The notes under the pieces were generated by a model. That model ran no database searches. It worked only from the letters and a program-made list of their open reading frames with translations, and was not told the origin of the DNA. From assembly GCF_000730625.1 (NCBI RefSeq), contig NZ_BBIT01000020.1, positions 62,001 to 126,000 of the forward strand: a stretch of DNA of 64,000 nucleotides, given 5' to 3'. This document shows, in pieces, positions 56,800-64,000 of the stretch; position 1 is the first letter of the stretch; the number at the start of each line of letters is the position of its first letter. Source of the stretch: Pseudomonas oryzihabitans NBRC 102199. GTDB taxonomy: Bacteria > Pseudomonadota > Gammaproteobacteria > Pseudomonadales > Pseudomonadaceae. A program made the translations under genes and the position numbers.

Positions 56800-56960
56800 G
56801 GCACGGGGAGGGCGTCAGGCTCTTGCAGGGCGAAGGCCACCAGGCAGACGACGGCCGCCAGGATCAGCGGTTGTGGATGGGGGTTGCCGAGCGCCTGGGC
56901 GATGCAGCCCAGGCCCAGCAACAACAGCACGGCGGAAGTGAGGGTGGTGACCGAGCGCAT
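56781..56960 (-). CDS. Small hydrophobic protein, 59 residues
   Basis: An ATG at 56960 preceded by GGAG gives MRSVTTLTSAVLLLLGLGCIAQAL...; two hydrophobic stretches (about 6-24 and 31-46, PLILAAVVCLVAFAL) suggest a membrane hairpin. The C-terminal end overlaps the 3' end of tgpA on the other strand by 19 bp. No family recognised, but the start signal and hydrophobic pattern make it a plausible gene. Confidence 0.6.
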   Translation of the reverse strand: MRSVTTLTSAVLLLLGLGCIAQALGNPHPQPLILAAVVCLVAFALQEPDALPVPQSLRA

Positions 56961-57035
56961 GACGGTTCTCCGAAAAACGTGCGGGCATCTTGCCGCCTGT
57001 CGGGCAACCGCGCGAATGCGCTCTCGCTATGGAGG

Positions 57036-58319
57036 CTATAGGCGCAACTGGCGAATCGCCTGATTCAGGGTTCCTGCGAGGGCGGCCAGTTCGGTGCTGG
57101 TGCTGGCCGACTCCTGCGTCAGCAGCATGGTCCTTTCCGTGACATCGCGGATGCCTACAACCGACCTGCTCATCTCTTCCGCCACCTGGGCCTGCTGTTC
57201 GGCGGCCACGGCGATCTGGGTGTTGCTGTCGCGCATCAGGGTCACGGCGGCGGTGATGTCGGCCAGGGCCTGCCCGGCAGCGCCGGCCTGGACCACGCAG
57301 TCATCGGCCTTGAGCGAACTCTCGCGCATGAATTCCACGGCATCGCGGGTGCCGGCCTGAAGGCCGTCGACCATGCGGGTGATCTCGTCGGTGGAACCCT
57401 GCACCCGCTTGGCCAGGTTGCGCACCTCGTCGGCCACCACGGCGAAGCCGCGGCCAGCCTCGCCGGCGCGGGCCGCCTCGATGGCAGCGTTGAGCGCCAG
57501 CAGGTTGGTCTGTTCGGCGATGCCATGGATGACGTTGACCACGCTGGTGATGCGCTCGCTGTTTTCGGCCAGCTCCTGGATCATCACCGCGGTCTGCTGC
57601 ACGCCCTGGGAGAGGTCGGCGATGGAATGGCAGACGCGCTCCACCGCCTGCTGGCCGGCGCCGGCCAGGCGGTCGGCTTCCTGGGACTGGTCACGGGTAC
57701 CGGCGGCGTGCTCGGCGATCTGCTGCACGGTGGCGCTCATCTCGTTGATGGCGGTGGCCGCTTGGTCGGTTTCGTGCTGCTGATCCTGCATGCCGCCCCG
57801 CACGCCCTGCATGCCGCTGGCCAGGCGTCCGGCGCCTTCGTCCAGGCGGGCGGCGCTGGCGGCCACGGTACCGACGACGCGGGTGTAGCTGTCCTGCATG
57901 GCGTTGAAGGCCTGGGTCATCTGCCCGACCTCGTCGCGCCCGCGCACCTCGACCCGGGCGGTAAGGTCGCCGTCGCGCTCCACCCGCAGCATGGTGTCCT
58001 TGAGGCGTTGCAGATTGCCGAGGATGAAGCGGATCAGGAGCTGCGAGGCCACCAGCAGCACCAGCATCAGCACGCCCACGGCCAGGGCGTATTCCGGTGC
58101 CCGGGCCACGAAGATGTCGGTAAAGGTCGGGGCGCTCAGGCTGGCAGCCGCCTCACCCACGACGGCCTTGACCGCCTTAAGCTGCTCGGCGCGGCCGGAG
58201 ACCTCCAATTGCATGGCGAACAGCACCAGCAGGAGGCTGGTGACGAAGGCAACGGCGTTGACCGCCCAGAATTTGTACTTGAGGGAAATATCGCGCAGCC
58301 AGGCAAACATAGGGGGCAT
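57036..58319 (-). CDS. Methyl-accepting chemotaxis protein with minimal periplasmic region
   Basis: 427 residues; the start may instead be the ATG at 58310. TM1 about 17-38, a short periplasmic segment of about 36 residues, TM2 about 75-97, HAMP to about 150, then the signalling domain with the hairpin tip [23 protein letters not shown]. The periplasmic part is too small for a normal ligand-binding domain, so it may sense cytoplasmic or membrane energy state. No C-terminal CheR/CheB pentapeptide. Confidence 0.92.
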   Translation of the reverse strand: MPPMFAWLRDISLKYKFWAVNAVAFVTSLLLVLFAMQLEVSGRAEQLKAVKAVVGEAAASLSAPTFTDIFVARAPEYALAVGVLMLVLLVASQLLIRFILGNLQRLKDTMLRVERDGDLTARVEVRGRDEVGQMTQAFNAMQDSYTRVVGTVAASAARLDEGAGRLASGMQGVRGGMQDQQHETDQAATAINEMSATVQQIAEHAAGTRDQSQEADRLAGAGQQAVERVCHSIADLSQGVQQTAVMIQELAENSERITSVVNVIHGIAEQTNLLALNAAIEAARAGEAGRGFAVVADEVRNLAKRVQGSTDEITRMVDGLQAGTRDAVEFMRESSLKADDCVVQAGAAGQALADITAAVTLMRDSNTQIAVAAEQQAQVAEEMSRSVVGIRDVTERTMLLTQESASTSTELAALAGTLNQAIRQLRL

Positions 58320-58469
58320 CCAGTCGGCGGGGCCGCACAGCCTGGCAGGCCGGCGCGACCCGGATCTTGACTGGCGTCAATGTCCTGCGAGAAGACGTCT
58401 GACGCCGTGGAATAAGCCCAAAGGTTAACGGCTTGTACGGGTCTGACTTTAGCGAAACGGCAACCCTGC

Positions 58470-59300
58470 CTAGTCGAATTCCTCGATCCGCTCTAACACG
58501 GCGATCTCCGGCAGCCCGAAGAAGGCGCGGGCGGTGGCACTGGTGTGCAGGGCGGTCTGCTCGGGCGTTTCGTTGCGCAGGCGCGCCACGGTGCGCAGGA
58601 TCTCCGGCAGGAAGGCCGGCTCGTTGTGGCCATGGCGCGGCTTGGGTCTGAGGGTGCGCGGCAGCAGGTAGGGGGCATCGGTTTCCAGCATCAGCCGACC
58701 GACCGGGATCTGCCCAACCAGCTCGTGCAGGTGCAGGCCGCGGCGCTCGTCGCAGATCCAGCCGGTGATGCCCAGGTGCAGGTCGAGATCCAGGTAGCCA
58801 TAGAGCGCCTTGCGTTCGCCGGTGAAGCAGTGCACCACGGCGGCCGGCAGGTGGTCGCGATAGTCGCGCAGGATCGCCAGCATCCGCTCGCTGGCGTCGC
58901 GCTCGTGGAGAAACACCGGGCGGCGCAATTCGGCGGCCAGGGCCAGCTGTTCCTCGAAGCAGCGCTCCTGCTGCGGCCGCGGGGTGAAGTCGCGATTGAA
59001 GTCCAGGCCGCATTCGCCCAGGGCCCGTACCTTGGGCTGGCTGGCCAGGTCGCGCAGGGTCCTGGCGGCGGCCGCGTTCCAGGTCGAGGCTTCGTGGGGA
59101 TGGACGCCCGCGGTGCTGAACAGCGCCTCGCCCGCATCCAGGCGCAGGCAGAGATTGAGGGCGTTCTCGCTGTCTTCGAGGGTGGTGCCGGTCAGCACCA
59201 GTTGCATCACACCGGCGGCCTGGGCCCGCTCGATCACCGCGTCCACCTGCTTGAGCAGACTGGGGTGGGTGAGGTTGACGCCGATGTCGATCAATTGCAT
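58470..59300 (-). CDS. tatD: TatD-family DNase
   Basis: 276 residues from the ATG at 59300 preceded by GGAAGG; 33 bp of extra upstream frame is ignored. Metal ligands in [31 protein letters not shown] and VHCFTGE, and [13 protein letters not shown] at the end. The N in place of H in the first motif (DIGVNLTH) is the pattern of TatD itself rather than YcfH, the other TatD-family protein in this window. Confidence 0.92.
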   Translation of the reverse strand: MQLIDIGVNLTHPSLLKQVDAVIERAQAAGVMQLVLTGTTLEDSENALNLCLRLDAGEALFSTAGVHPHEASTWNAAAARTLRDLASQPKVRALGECGLDFNRDFTPRPQQERCFEEQLALAAELRRPVFLHERDASERMLAILRDYRDHLPAAVVHCFTGERKALYGYLDLDLHLGITGWICDERRGLHLHELVGQIPVGRLMLETDAPYLLPRTLRPKPRHGHNEPAFLPEILRTVARLRNETPEQTALHTSATARAFFGLPEIAVLERIEEFD

Positions 59301-59388
59301 GGTGCGGACCTTCCACAGATTTTGTCCCTTCATTCTATCCGTAGTCCGGGTGCTATCGGCGCTGTCCCGGCCAGGTCAGGAGTCCTGG

Positions 59389-60819
59389 ATGCCGTTTCGA
59401 TTCACCCTGGTCCTTGTTGGCTACCTGCTCGCCTGCTCCGCCCAGGCGCGGCTCGGCGCCCTGCCACCCGAAGCGCCGCGCCATGTCGCGGCGCGCGACC
59501 TGACCGCCATCGAGCGGGCCGGCGAGTTGCGCGTCCTGGTCAACCAGAGTCGGCACAGCTCCGGCGAATGGAACGGCCAGGCGCTCGGCATCGAGTATCG
59601 GCGCCTGCAGGCCTTCGCCCGTTACCTGCAGCACCAGCCCGGGGGCCGGCCGCTGCGCCTGGTCTTCGTGCCCAAGGCCAAGGACGACCTCCTGGCGGCG
59701 CTGCAGCGCGGCGAGGGCGATCTGGTGGCGCCGGGCGAAACCCTGCTGCCACCGCCGCATTCGGCGCTGATCGCCGCGTCGGTGGCGGCGCCCACCAGTC
59801 TGGTGGTGGTGGGTGGGCGCGGCCAGCGCCTGCCCCGCCATCTGGAGCAACTGGCTGGACGCCGGGTGGTGCTGCCCCAGGGCAGCGCGGCCGGTCCGGC
59901 CCTGGCCCGGCTCAACGCCCAGCTGGAGAAGCGCAGGCTGCGGCCGGTGCAGATCGAGTGGGCCGACCCGACCCTGGCGGTGGAGGACGTCCTGGAGCTG
60001 ACCCAGGCCGGCATCTATCCGCTCAGCGTCGTCGAATCCGGCCTGGCCCATCGCTGGGCGCGGGTGCTGCCGCGCCTGCGGGTGGCCGATCAGCTGGTGG
60101 TGGCCCATGACCAGGCGCAGCTCTGGTATCTGCGCGCCCCGGCGCACCAGCTCGCCGAGCGGATCCGGACCTTCGCCCGGCAACCCCAGGCGCGCGACGA
60201 CGACCAGGCCTTTCGCCAGGCCTATGCGCGCCGCTACCAGGTGCGCGATCCGCTGCAGGCCCATGACCGCAAGCGCCTGGCCCAGGTGCGGCCGCTGCTG
60301 CAGCGCTACGCCAAGGCCTACGACTTCGACTGGCTGACCCTGGCCGCCATGGCCTACAAGGAATCCGGCCTCGATCCCCATGCCCGCGGTGCCGGCCGCG
60401 CCGCGGGGCTGCTGCAGATCACCCCGCGGGCGGCGCGCAGCGTCGGGGTGCGCAACCTGCATTCCGCCGAGGACAACGTCAGGGCGGCCACCCGCTATCT
60501 GGCGCGCCTGCGCCGCGAATTCTTCTCCAGTCCGCGGCTCGCCGAGCGCGAGCGCCGCGCCTTTACCCTGGCGGCCTACAACCTTGGCCCGGAGCGCGTC
60601 CAGGCGCTCCGGGCCAAGGCGCGCAAGCAGGGGCTGGACGGCGATCGCTGGTTCTTCCAGGTCGAGCGCATCGCCGCCGAGGAGGTGGGTATCGGGGTGG
60701 TCAACTACGTGGCCAGCGTCAACAAGTACCGGGTGGCCTTCAGTCGCGAACGGGCCCGGCTGGAAGCGCCGGCCGTGGCGGCGACCGGTGCCAGGGAGAA
60801 CGGCCGCGGGGACGGATGA
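59389..60819 (+). CDS. MltF-like lytic transglycosylase
   Basis: 476 residues from the ATG at 59389, with AGGAG upstream. An N-terminal signal sequence (VLVGYLLACSAQA) could be a lipobox with C19 or a Sec cleavage at AQA. There follows a type 3 periplasmic-binding-protein domain (about 35-270) and a C-terminal SLT domain with catalytic E325 (AMAYKESGLDP), GAGRAAGLLQITP and YNLGPERV. It cleaves peptidoglycan between MurNAc and GlcNAc; in the MltF family the first domain senses muropeptides. Confidence 0.9.
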   Translation: MPFRFTLVLVGYLLACSAQARLGALPPEAPRHVAARDLTAIERAGELRVLVNQSRHSSGEWNGQALGIEYRRLQAFARYLQHQPGGRPLRLVFVPKAKDDLLAALQRGEGDLVAPGETLLPPPHSALIAASVAAPTSLVVVGGRGQRLPRHLEQLAGRRVVLPQGSAAGPALARLNAQLEKRRLRPVQIEWADPTLAVEDVLELTQAGIYPLSVVESGLAHRWARVLPRLRVADQLVVAHDQAQLWYLRAPAHQLAERIRTFARQPQARDDDQAFRQAYARRYQVRDPLQAHDRKRLAQVRPLLQRYAKAYDFDWLTLAAMAYKESGLDPHARGAGRAAGLLQITPRAARSVGVRNLHSAEDNVRAATRYLARLRREFFSSPRLAERERRAFTLAAYNLGPERVQALRAKARKQGLDGDRWFFQVERIAAEEVGIGVVNYVASVNKYRVAFSRERARLEAPAVAATGARENGRGDG

Positions 60820-60826
60820 AGCCCGC

Positions 60827-60856
60827 TTGACAGGGCGGTCGAGCCCTCCCTAGGAT
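60827..60856 (+). promoter_or_regulatory. Candidate promoter for the 101-residue protein gene
   Basis: -35 TTGACA (60827-60832), 18-bp spacer and -10 TAGGAT (60851-60856). The predicted leader is about 110 nt. Confidence 0.5.
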
Positions 60857-60972
60857 GATCCCGCGCCGATTTAAACAGCAACTTGCGGGGCGCTCCCAAA
60901 TACCGCTAAAGCGCTGGACGGAACAGGCCTCGTACTACCGCCCAGCTGGATCTACGAGGCGGAATTTCGTCC

Positions 60973-61278
60973 ATGCTACCGCTCCCGCTACGCCTGACGC
61001 CCCTGACCCAGGGCAAACTCGCCAGTCATCCCGCTATCCTCCTCGGCGGTCCCGACCAGCCAACCCTGCTGCGTTATCTCGAAGGCTGGCCCAAGCGCTG
61101 GCCGCACAGCCGCACCCTGCAGATTCGCTTCGCCGACCGGGCCGAACAGCTGCGCGCCTTTGGCGACGACAGCTTCGACTTCGCCGTGGTGCAGTCGCCG
61201 GGCCAGGCCGGTCTCGAATCCCTGGTGCGGGAACTGACCCGCGTGGCGCGGCAGGGCGTGATCACCCGTCGCCGCTAG
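60973..61278 (+). CDS. Small protein resembling a methyltransferase fragment
   Basis: 101 residues. The middle reads FADRAEQLRAFGDDSFDFAVVQSPGQAGLESLVRELTRVARQGVI over about 52-96, which follows the pattern of class I methyltransferases after motif I (DDSFD.VV...L....RE..RV...G). The SAM-binding glycine motif and N-terminal half are absent. It may be a remnant or a small protein built from that half-fold. Convergent with greB, ending 3 bp from its stop. Confidence 0.6.
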   Translation: MLPLPLRLTPLTQGKLASHPAILLGGPDQPTLLRYLEGWPKRWPHSRTLQIRFADRAEQLRAFGDDSFDFAVVQSPGQAGLESLVRELTRVARQGVITRRR

Positions 61279-61281
61279 CCG

Positions 61282-61785
61282 TCATTCCTCGGGATAGGCG
61301 ATCTCGACGATGTACCAGCGCTGTTCGCCGGCCGGCGTCTGCAGGCGGACCTCGGCGTCCAGCGCCTTGCCGACCAGCGCCCGCGCCAGGGGCGAGTCGA
61401 TGCTGATGAGGTTCTGCCGGAGGTCGAGTTCGTCTGGGCCGACGATGCGATAGCGCTTTTCCGCGCCCTCGTCGTCTTCCAGGGTGACCCAGGCGCCGAA
61501 ATAGACCTTGGTCGGATCGGCCGGTCGTTCGCGGATCACCTTGAGATTCTCCAGCCGCTTGCGCAGGAAGCGCACCCGGCTGTCGATCTCGCGCAGCATC
61601 TTCTTGCCGTAGATGTACTCGGCGTTTTCCGAACGATCGCCCAGCGCGGCCGCCTCGCTCACCGCCTGGGTGACCTGGGGCCGGCGCACGTTCCACAGGT
61701 CGTGGAGTTCGGCGCGCAACCGGGCTTCGCCGGCGGCGGTGATCAGGGGCGTGCCGGCGGTGCGCGGCGGACGGTAACGACTCAT
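61282..61785 (-). CDS. greB: Transcription elongation factor GreB
   Basis: 167 residues. An N-terminal coiled coil with the conserved acidic tip (ALGDRSENAEYIYGKKMLREIDSR; the Asp and Glu at the tip stimulate RNA polymerase cleavage) and a C-terminal FKBP-like domain. The GKKMLREIDSRVRFL segment marks GreB rather than GreA. It rescues backtracked RNA polymerase. It lies 3 bp downstream of the permease gene on the same strand. Confidence 0.95.
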   Translation of the reverse strand: MSRYRPPRTAGTPLITAAGEARLRAELHDLWNVRRPQVTQAVSEAAALGDRSENAEYIYGKKMLREIDSRVRFLRKRLENLKVIRERPADPTKVYFGAWVTLEDDEGAEKRYRIVGPDELDLRQNLISIDSPLARALVGKALDAEVRLQTPAGEQRWYIVEIAYPEE

Positions 61786-61788
61786 GGA

Positions 61789-64000
61789 TCAGCTTTCTCT
61801 CAGGATCAGTAACGGACTGGCGGTGAGGGCCCGCCGCGTGCCCAGCAGGCCCGCCGCCCCGACCAGCAGGGCGCCCAGCACCGGCAACAGCAGCAGCCAG
61901 GGATGGGGTTGCCAGTCCAGGTCGAAGGCCAGCCGGTAGAGCAGGGCGCTGACGATCTCGCAACCGAGCGCCGCGAGCAAGCCACTGGCGCCGCCGAGCA
62001 GGATGAATTCGGTGCGCCGCGCCCGTTGCAGCAACTCGCGCCGGGCACCCAGGGCACGCAGCAGGGCGCCCTGGCGGATGCGTTCGTCGAGGGTCGCCTG
62101 CAGGCCGGCCAGCAGCACGGCGATGCCGGCGGCCAGCACGAACAGCAGCACGAACTCCACCGCCACGCTGACTTGGCGCAGGATGCTGCGCAGCTGATCG
62201 AGCAGGGCGTCGATGGGCAACAGGGTCACCGCCAGGAATTGCCGGGCCAGGGCCAGCAATTCGCGATCGTGCCCGGGCGGCAGGTAGAAGCTGCCCAGGT
62301 AGGTGAAGGGCACGTCCTGCAGGGCGCCCGGGGCGAAGATCACGAAGAAGTTCGGCTGGAAGTTGTCCCAGCTGACCTGCCGCAGGCTGGTGACTCGCGC
62401 CTCGATCTGGCGATCGCCGATGACGAAGCCCAGGGTGTCGCCCAGGCCGACGCCGAGGCTGCGCGCCAGCTCGCTTTCCAGGGACACCCCGGGCAGGTCG
62501 CCGGCGGGCAGCGCGTCCCACCACTGACCGGCTTCCAGGCGGTTGCCGTCCGGCAACCCAGCCGACCAGGTCAGGTTGAGATCGCGCCGGGTGGCGCGGC
62601 CACCGCGGGAGTCGTCTTCCAGGCCTTCCTGGGCCGGATGCCCCTTCACGCTGACCAGGCGGCCCTGCACGATGGGATAGAGCGGACTGGCGTGGGGCGA
62701 GAGACCGGCCACCGCCGCGGCGAAGGCCTGGCGCTCGTCCGGCAGCACATTGAGGGCGAAGTGGTTGGGCGCCTCGGCCGGCAGTTGCGCCTGCCAGCGT
62801 TCCAGCAGCTCGCCCCGCAACAGCACCACCAGACTCATGGCCAGCAGGATCAGGCCGAAGGCCAGGGTCTGGCCCACCGCCGCCAGGGGATGCCGGAGCA
62901 ACTGACCCAGACCCAGCCGCCAGGCCAGGGGCGCACCCTGCATGGCCCGGCGCAGGCCACGCAGGGCCAGGTAGAGCAGACTGCCGAACAGCAGTCCCGC
63001 GACTAGGCCACCCACCAGCAGCGCCAGGGTCAGGCGCAGATCCAGCGACAGGCGCCACATGATCAGCCCCAGGGCGAGCAGGGCGCAGCCATAGACCAGC
63101 CAGGTGCGCAGGGGGACGGGCTGCAGATCGCTGCGCAACACCCGCAGCGGCGGGACCCGCCCCAGGGCGGCCAGCGGCGGCAGGGCGAAGCCGACCAGGG
63201 CGACCAGGCCGGTGCCCATGCCGGCCAGCGCCGGGCCGATCCCGACCGCCGGCAGGCGCGCAGGCAGGAGGCCATGCAGCAGCTCGAACAGCACCAGCTG
63301 CGCCAGCCAGCCGAGCAGGGCGCCGAGCAGACTCGCCGCCAGCCCCAGCAATCCCAGTTGCAGGCCGTAGAGCACCAGGGCGTCGCGGCGGGTCAGACCC
63401 AGGCAGCGCAGCAGGGCGCTGGCATCGAAGCGCCGCGCGGCGAAGCGATTGGCCGACAGCGCCACGGCCACGCCGGCCAGCACCACCGCCACCAGGCTGG
63501 CCAGCCCCAGATAGCGCTGGGCACGTTCCAGGGCATTGCCCAGCTGGCGATTGCCATCGCCCGGGCCTTCGAAGCGCTGGTTGGCGGCCAGGGCCGGGGT
63601 GAGCGCCTGGTGATAGGCGGCCAGGGCCTGGGGCTCGCCGCGCCAGAGTTCGCGATAGCGCACCCGACTGCCGGGTTGGATGACCCCGGTGGCGGCCACG
63701 TCGTCGAGATTGATCAGCACCCGCGGCGTCAGGCTGTAGAAGTCACCCGCTCGATCCGGTTCGTAGGTGAGCACCCGGGTGATGGTAAGGGCCTTGCGCC
63801 CGATGTCCAGGCGATCACCAACCTTGGCGTCCAGGGCCAGCAGCAGGCGCGGCTCGACCCAGGCCTCACCGGGCGCCGGAGCGCCGCCCGGCTGGTCGGG
63901 CGCGTCCGGCGCCGCCGCGCTGCGCACCTCGCCGCGCAGGGGAAAGTTGGCCTGGACCGCCTTGACGCTGGCCAGCTGCAGGGCCTCGGCACCTGCGGCC
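61789..64000 (-). CDS. FtsX-like ABC transporter permease (YbbP type), N-terminus beyond window
   Basis: The frame is open to base 64000, so the protein's start is outside; at least 736 residues are present. Two FtsX-type membrane blocks are seen (about ALERAQRYLGLASLVAVVLAG and VAVEFVLLFVLAAGIAVLLAG, each followed by further helices and a LLRALGxxR motif), separated by a long middle helix cluster and a periplasmic domain. The pattern matches YbbP-like permeases that pair with the YbbA ATPase in lipoprotein or envelope-related export. The ATPase gene should lie to the right. Confidence 0.88.
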   Translation of the reverse strand, partial: AAGAEALQLASVKAVQANFPLRGEVRSAAAPDAPDQPGGAPAPGEAWVEPRLLLALDAKVGDRLDIGRKALTITRVLTYEPDRAGDFYSLTPRVLINLDDVAATGVIQPGSRVRYRELWRGEPQALAAYHQALTPALAANQRFEGPGDGNRQLGNALERAQRYLGLASLVAVVLAGVAVALSANRFAARRFDASALLRCLGLTRRDALVLYGLQLGLLGLAASLLGALLGWLAQLVLFELLHGLLPARLPAVGIGPALAGMGTGLVALVGFALPPLAALGRVPPLRVLRSDLQPVPLRTWLVYGCALLALGLIMWRLSLDLRLTLALLVGGLVAGLLFGSLLYLALRGLRRAMQGAPLAWRLGLGQLLRHPLAAVGQTLAFGLILLAMSLVVLLRGELLERWQAQLPAEAPNHFALNVLPDERQAFAAAVAGLSPHASPLYPIVQGRLVSVKGHPAQEGLEDDSRGGRATRRDLNLTWSAGLPDGNRLEAGQWWDALPAGDLPGVSLESELARSLGVGLGDTLGFVIGDRQIEARVTSLRQVSWDNFQPNFFVIFAPGALQDVPFTYLGSFYLPPGHDRELLALARQFLAVTLLPIDALLDQLRSILRQVSVAVEFVLLFVLAAGIAVLLAGLQATLDERIRQGALLRALGARRELLQRARRTEFILLGGASGLLAALGCEIVSALLYRLAFDLDWQPHPWLLLLPVLGALLVGAAGLLGTRRALTASPLLILRES

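Overview
The window is GC-rich, densely packed chromosomal DNA from a gamma-proteobacterium, almost certainly a Pseudomonas. This rests on the runs of core genes and their order: csdA-csdE/dapD/yffB; rplM-rpsI; rne diverging from rluC; yceD-rpmF-plsX-fabD-fabG-acpP-fabF-pabC-mltG-tmk-holB-pilZ-tatD; ETF-QO diverging from etfBA; pyrF followed by a MoxR-DUF58-TgpA operon. It also rests on Pseudomonas-typical families (TgpA, PilZ, bacteriophytochrome, DUF1285, DUF4823). The species cannot be fixed from the sequence alone. I see no tRNA, rRNA, CRISPR array, prophage or insertion sequence.

Layout. 1-1.6 kb: the N-terminal third of a large DUF4011-type protein, a relative of the defence-associated Hhe helicases, running off the left edge. 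1.7-6.1 kb: a metal/oxidative-stress-type two-component system diverging from a DUF5666 protein, then a cytochrome b and a Tat-exported, MsrP-like molybdoenzyme; two copies of an intergenic repeat flank the last two genes. 6.4-8.7 kb: an NAD(P)-dependent dehydrogenase and an AraC regulator convergent with a LysE exporter. 9-11.2 kb: a bacteriophytochrome histidine kinase without a neighbouring heme oxygenase. 11.4-20.8 kb: housekeeping genes (tadA, csdE-csdA, dapD, yffB, zapG, trpS, zapE, nfi, rplM-rpsI). 20.8-25.4 kb: three tandem hairpin repeats, RNase E with a striking 22-unit hexapeptide repeat, and a long rne leader. 25.4-38.7 kb: rluC-HAD-sppA, maf, and the long fatty-acid/ribosome/replication cluster. 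38.9-46.9 kb: a class V aminotransferase, a TetR regulator, a MoaA-like radical SAM enzyme, DUF4823 and DUF1285 genes, and the electron-transfer flavoprotein locus. 47-52.8 kb: a MocR regulator, a small lipoprotein, a Gfo/Idh/MocA oxidoreductase, DUF2897, a PACE efflux protein with a divergent LysR, and pyrF. 52.9-64 kb: MoxR-DUF58-TgpA, a chemoreceptor, a TatD nuclease, an MltF-like lytic transglycosylase, a 101-residue protein, greB and a partial FtsX-type permease.

The most informative observations are these. plsX has no standard start codon upstream of its conserved N-terminus and lies in frame with the rpmF stop codon. A consensus promoter makes the yceD transcript almost leaderless. A CusR/HprR-like operator lies in front of the molybdoenzyme module, which is bracketed by direct repeats. 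A PsrA-like operator sits between the divergent ETF promoters. RNase E carries an expanded tandem repeat. The edge gene is a candidate anti-phage helicase.
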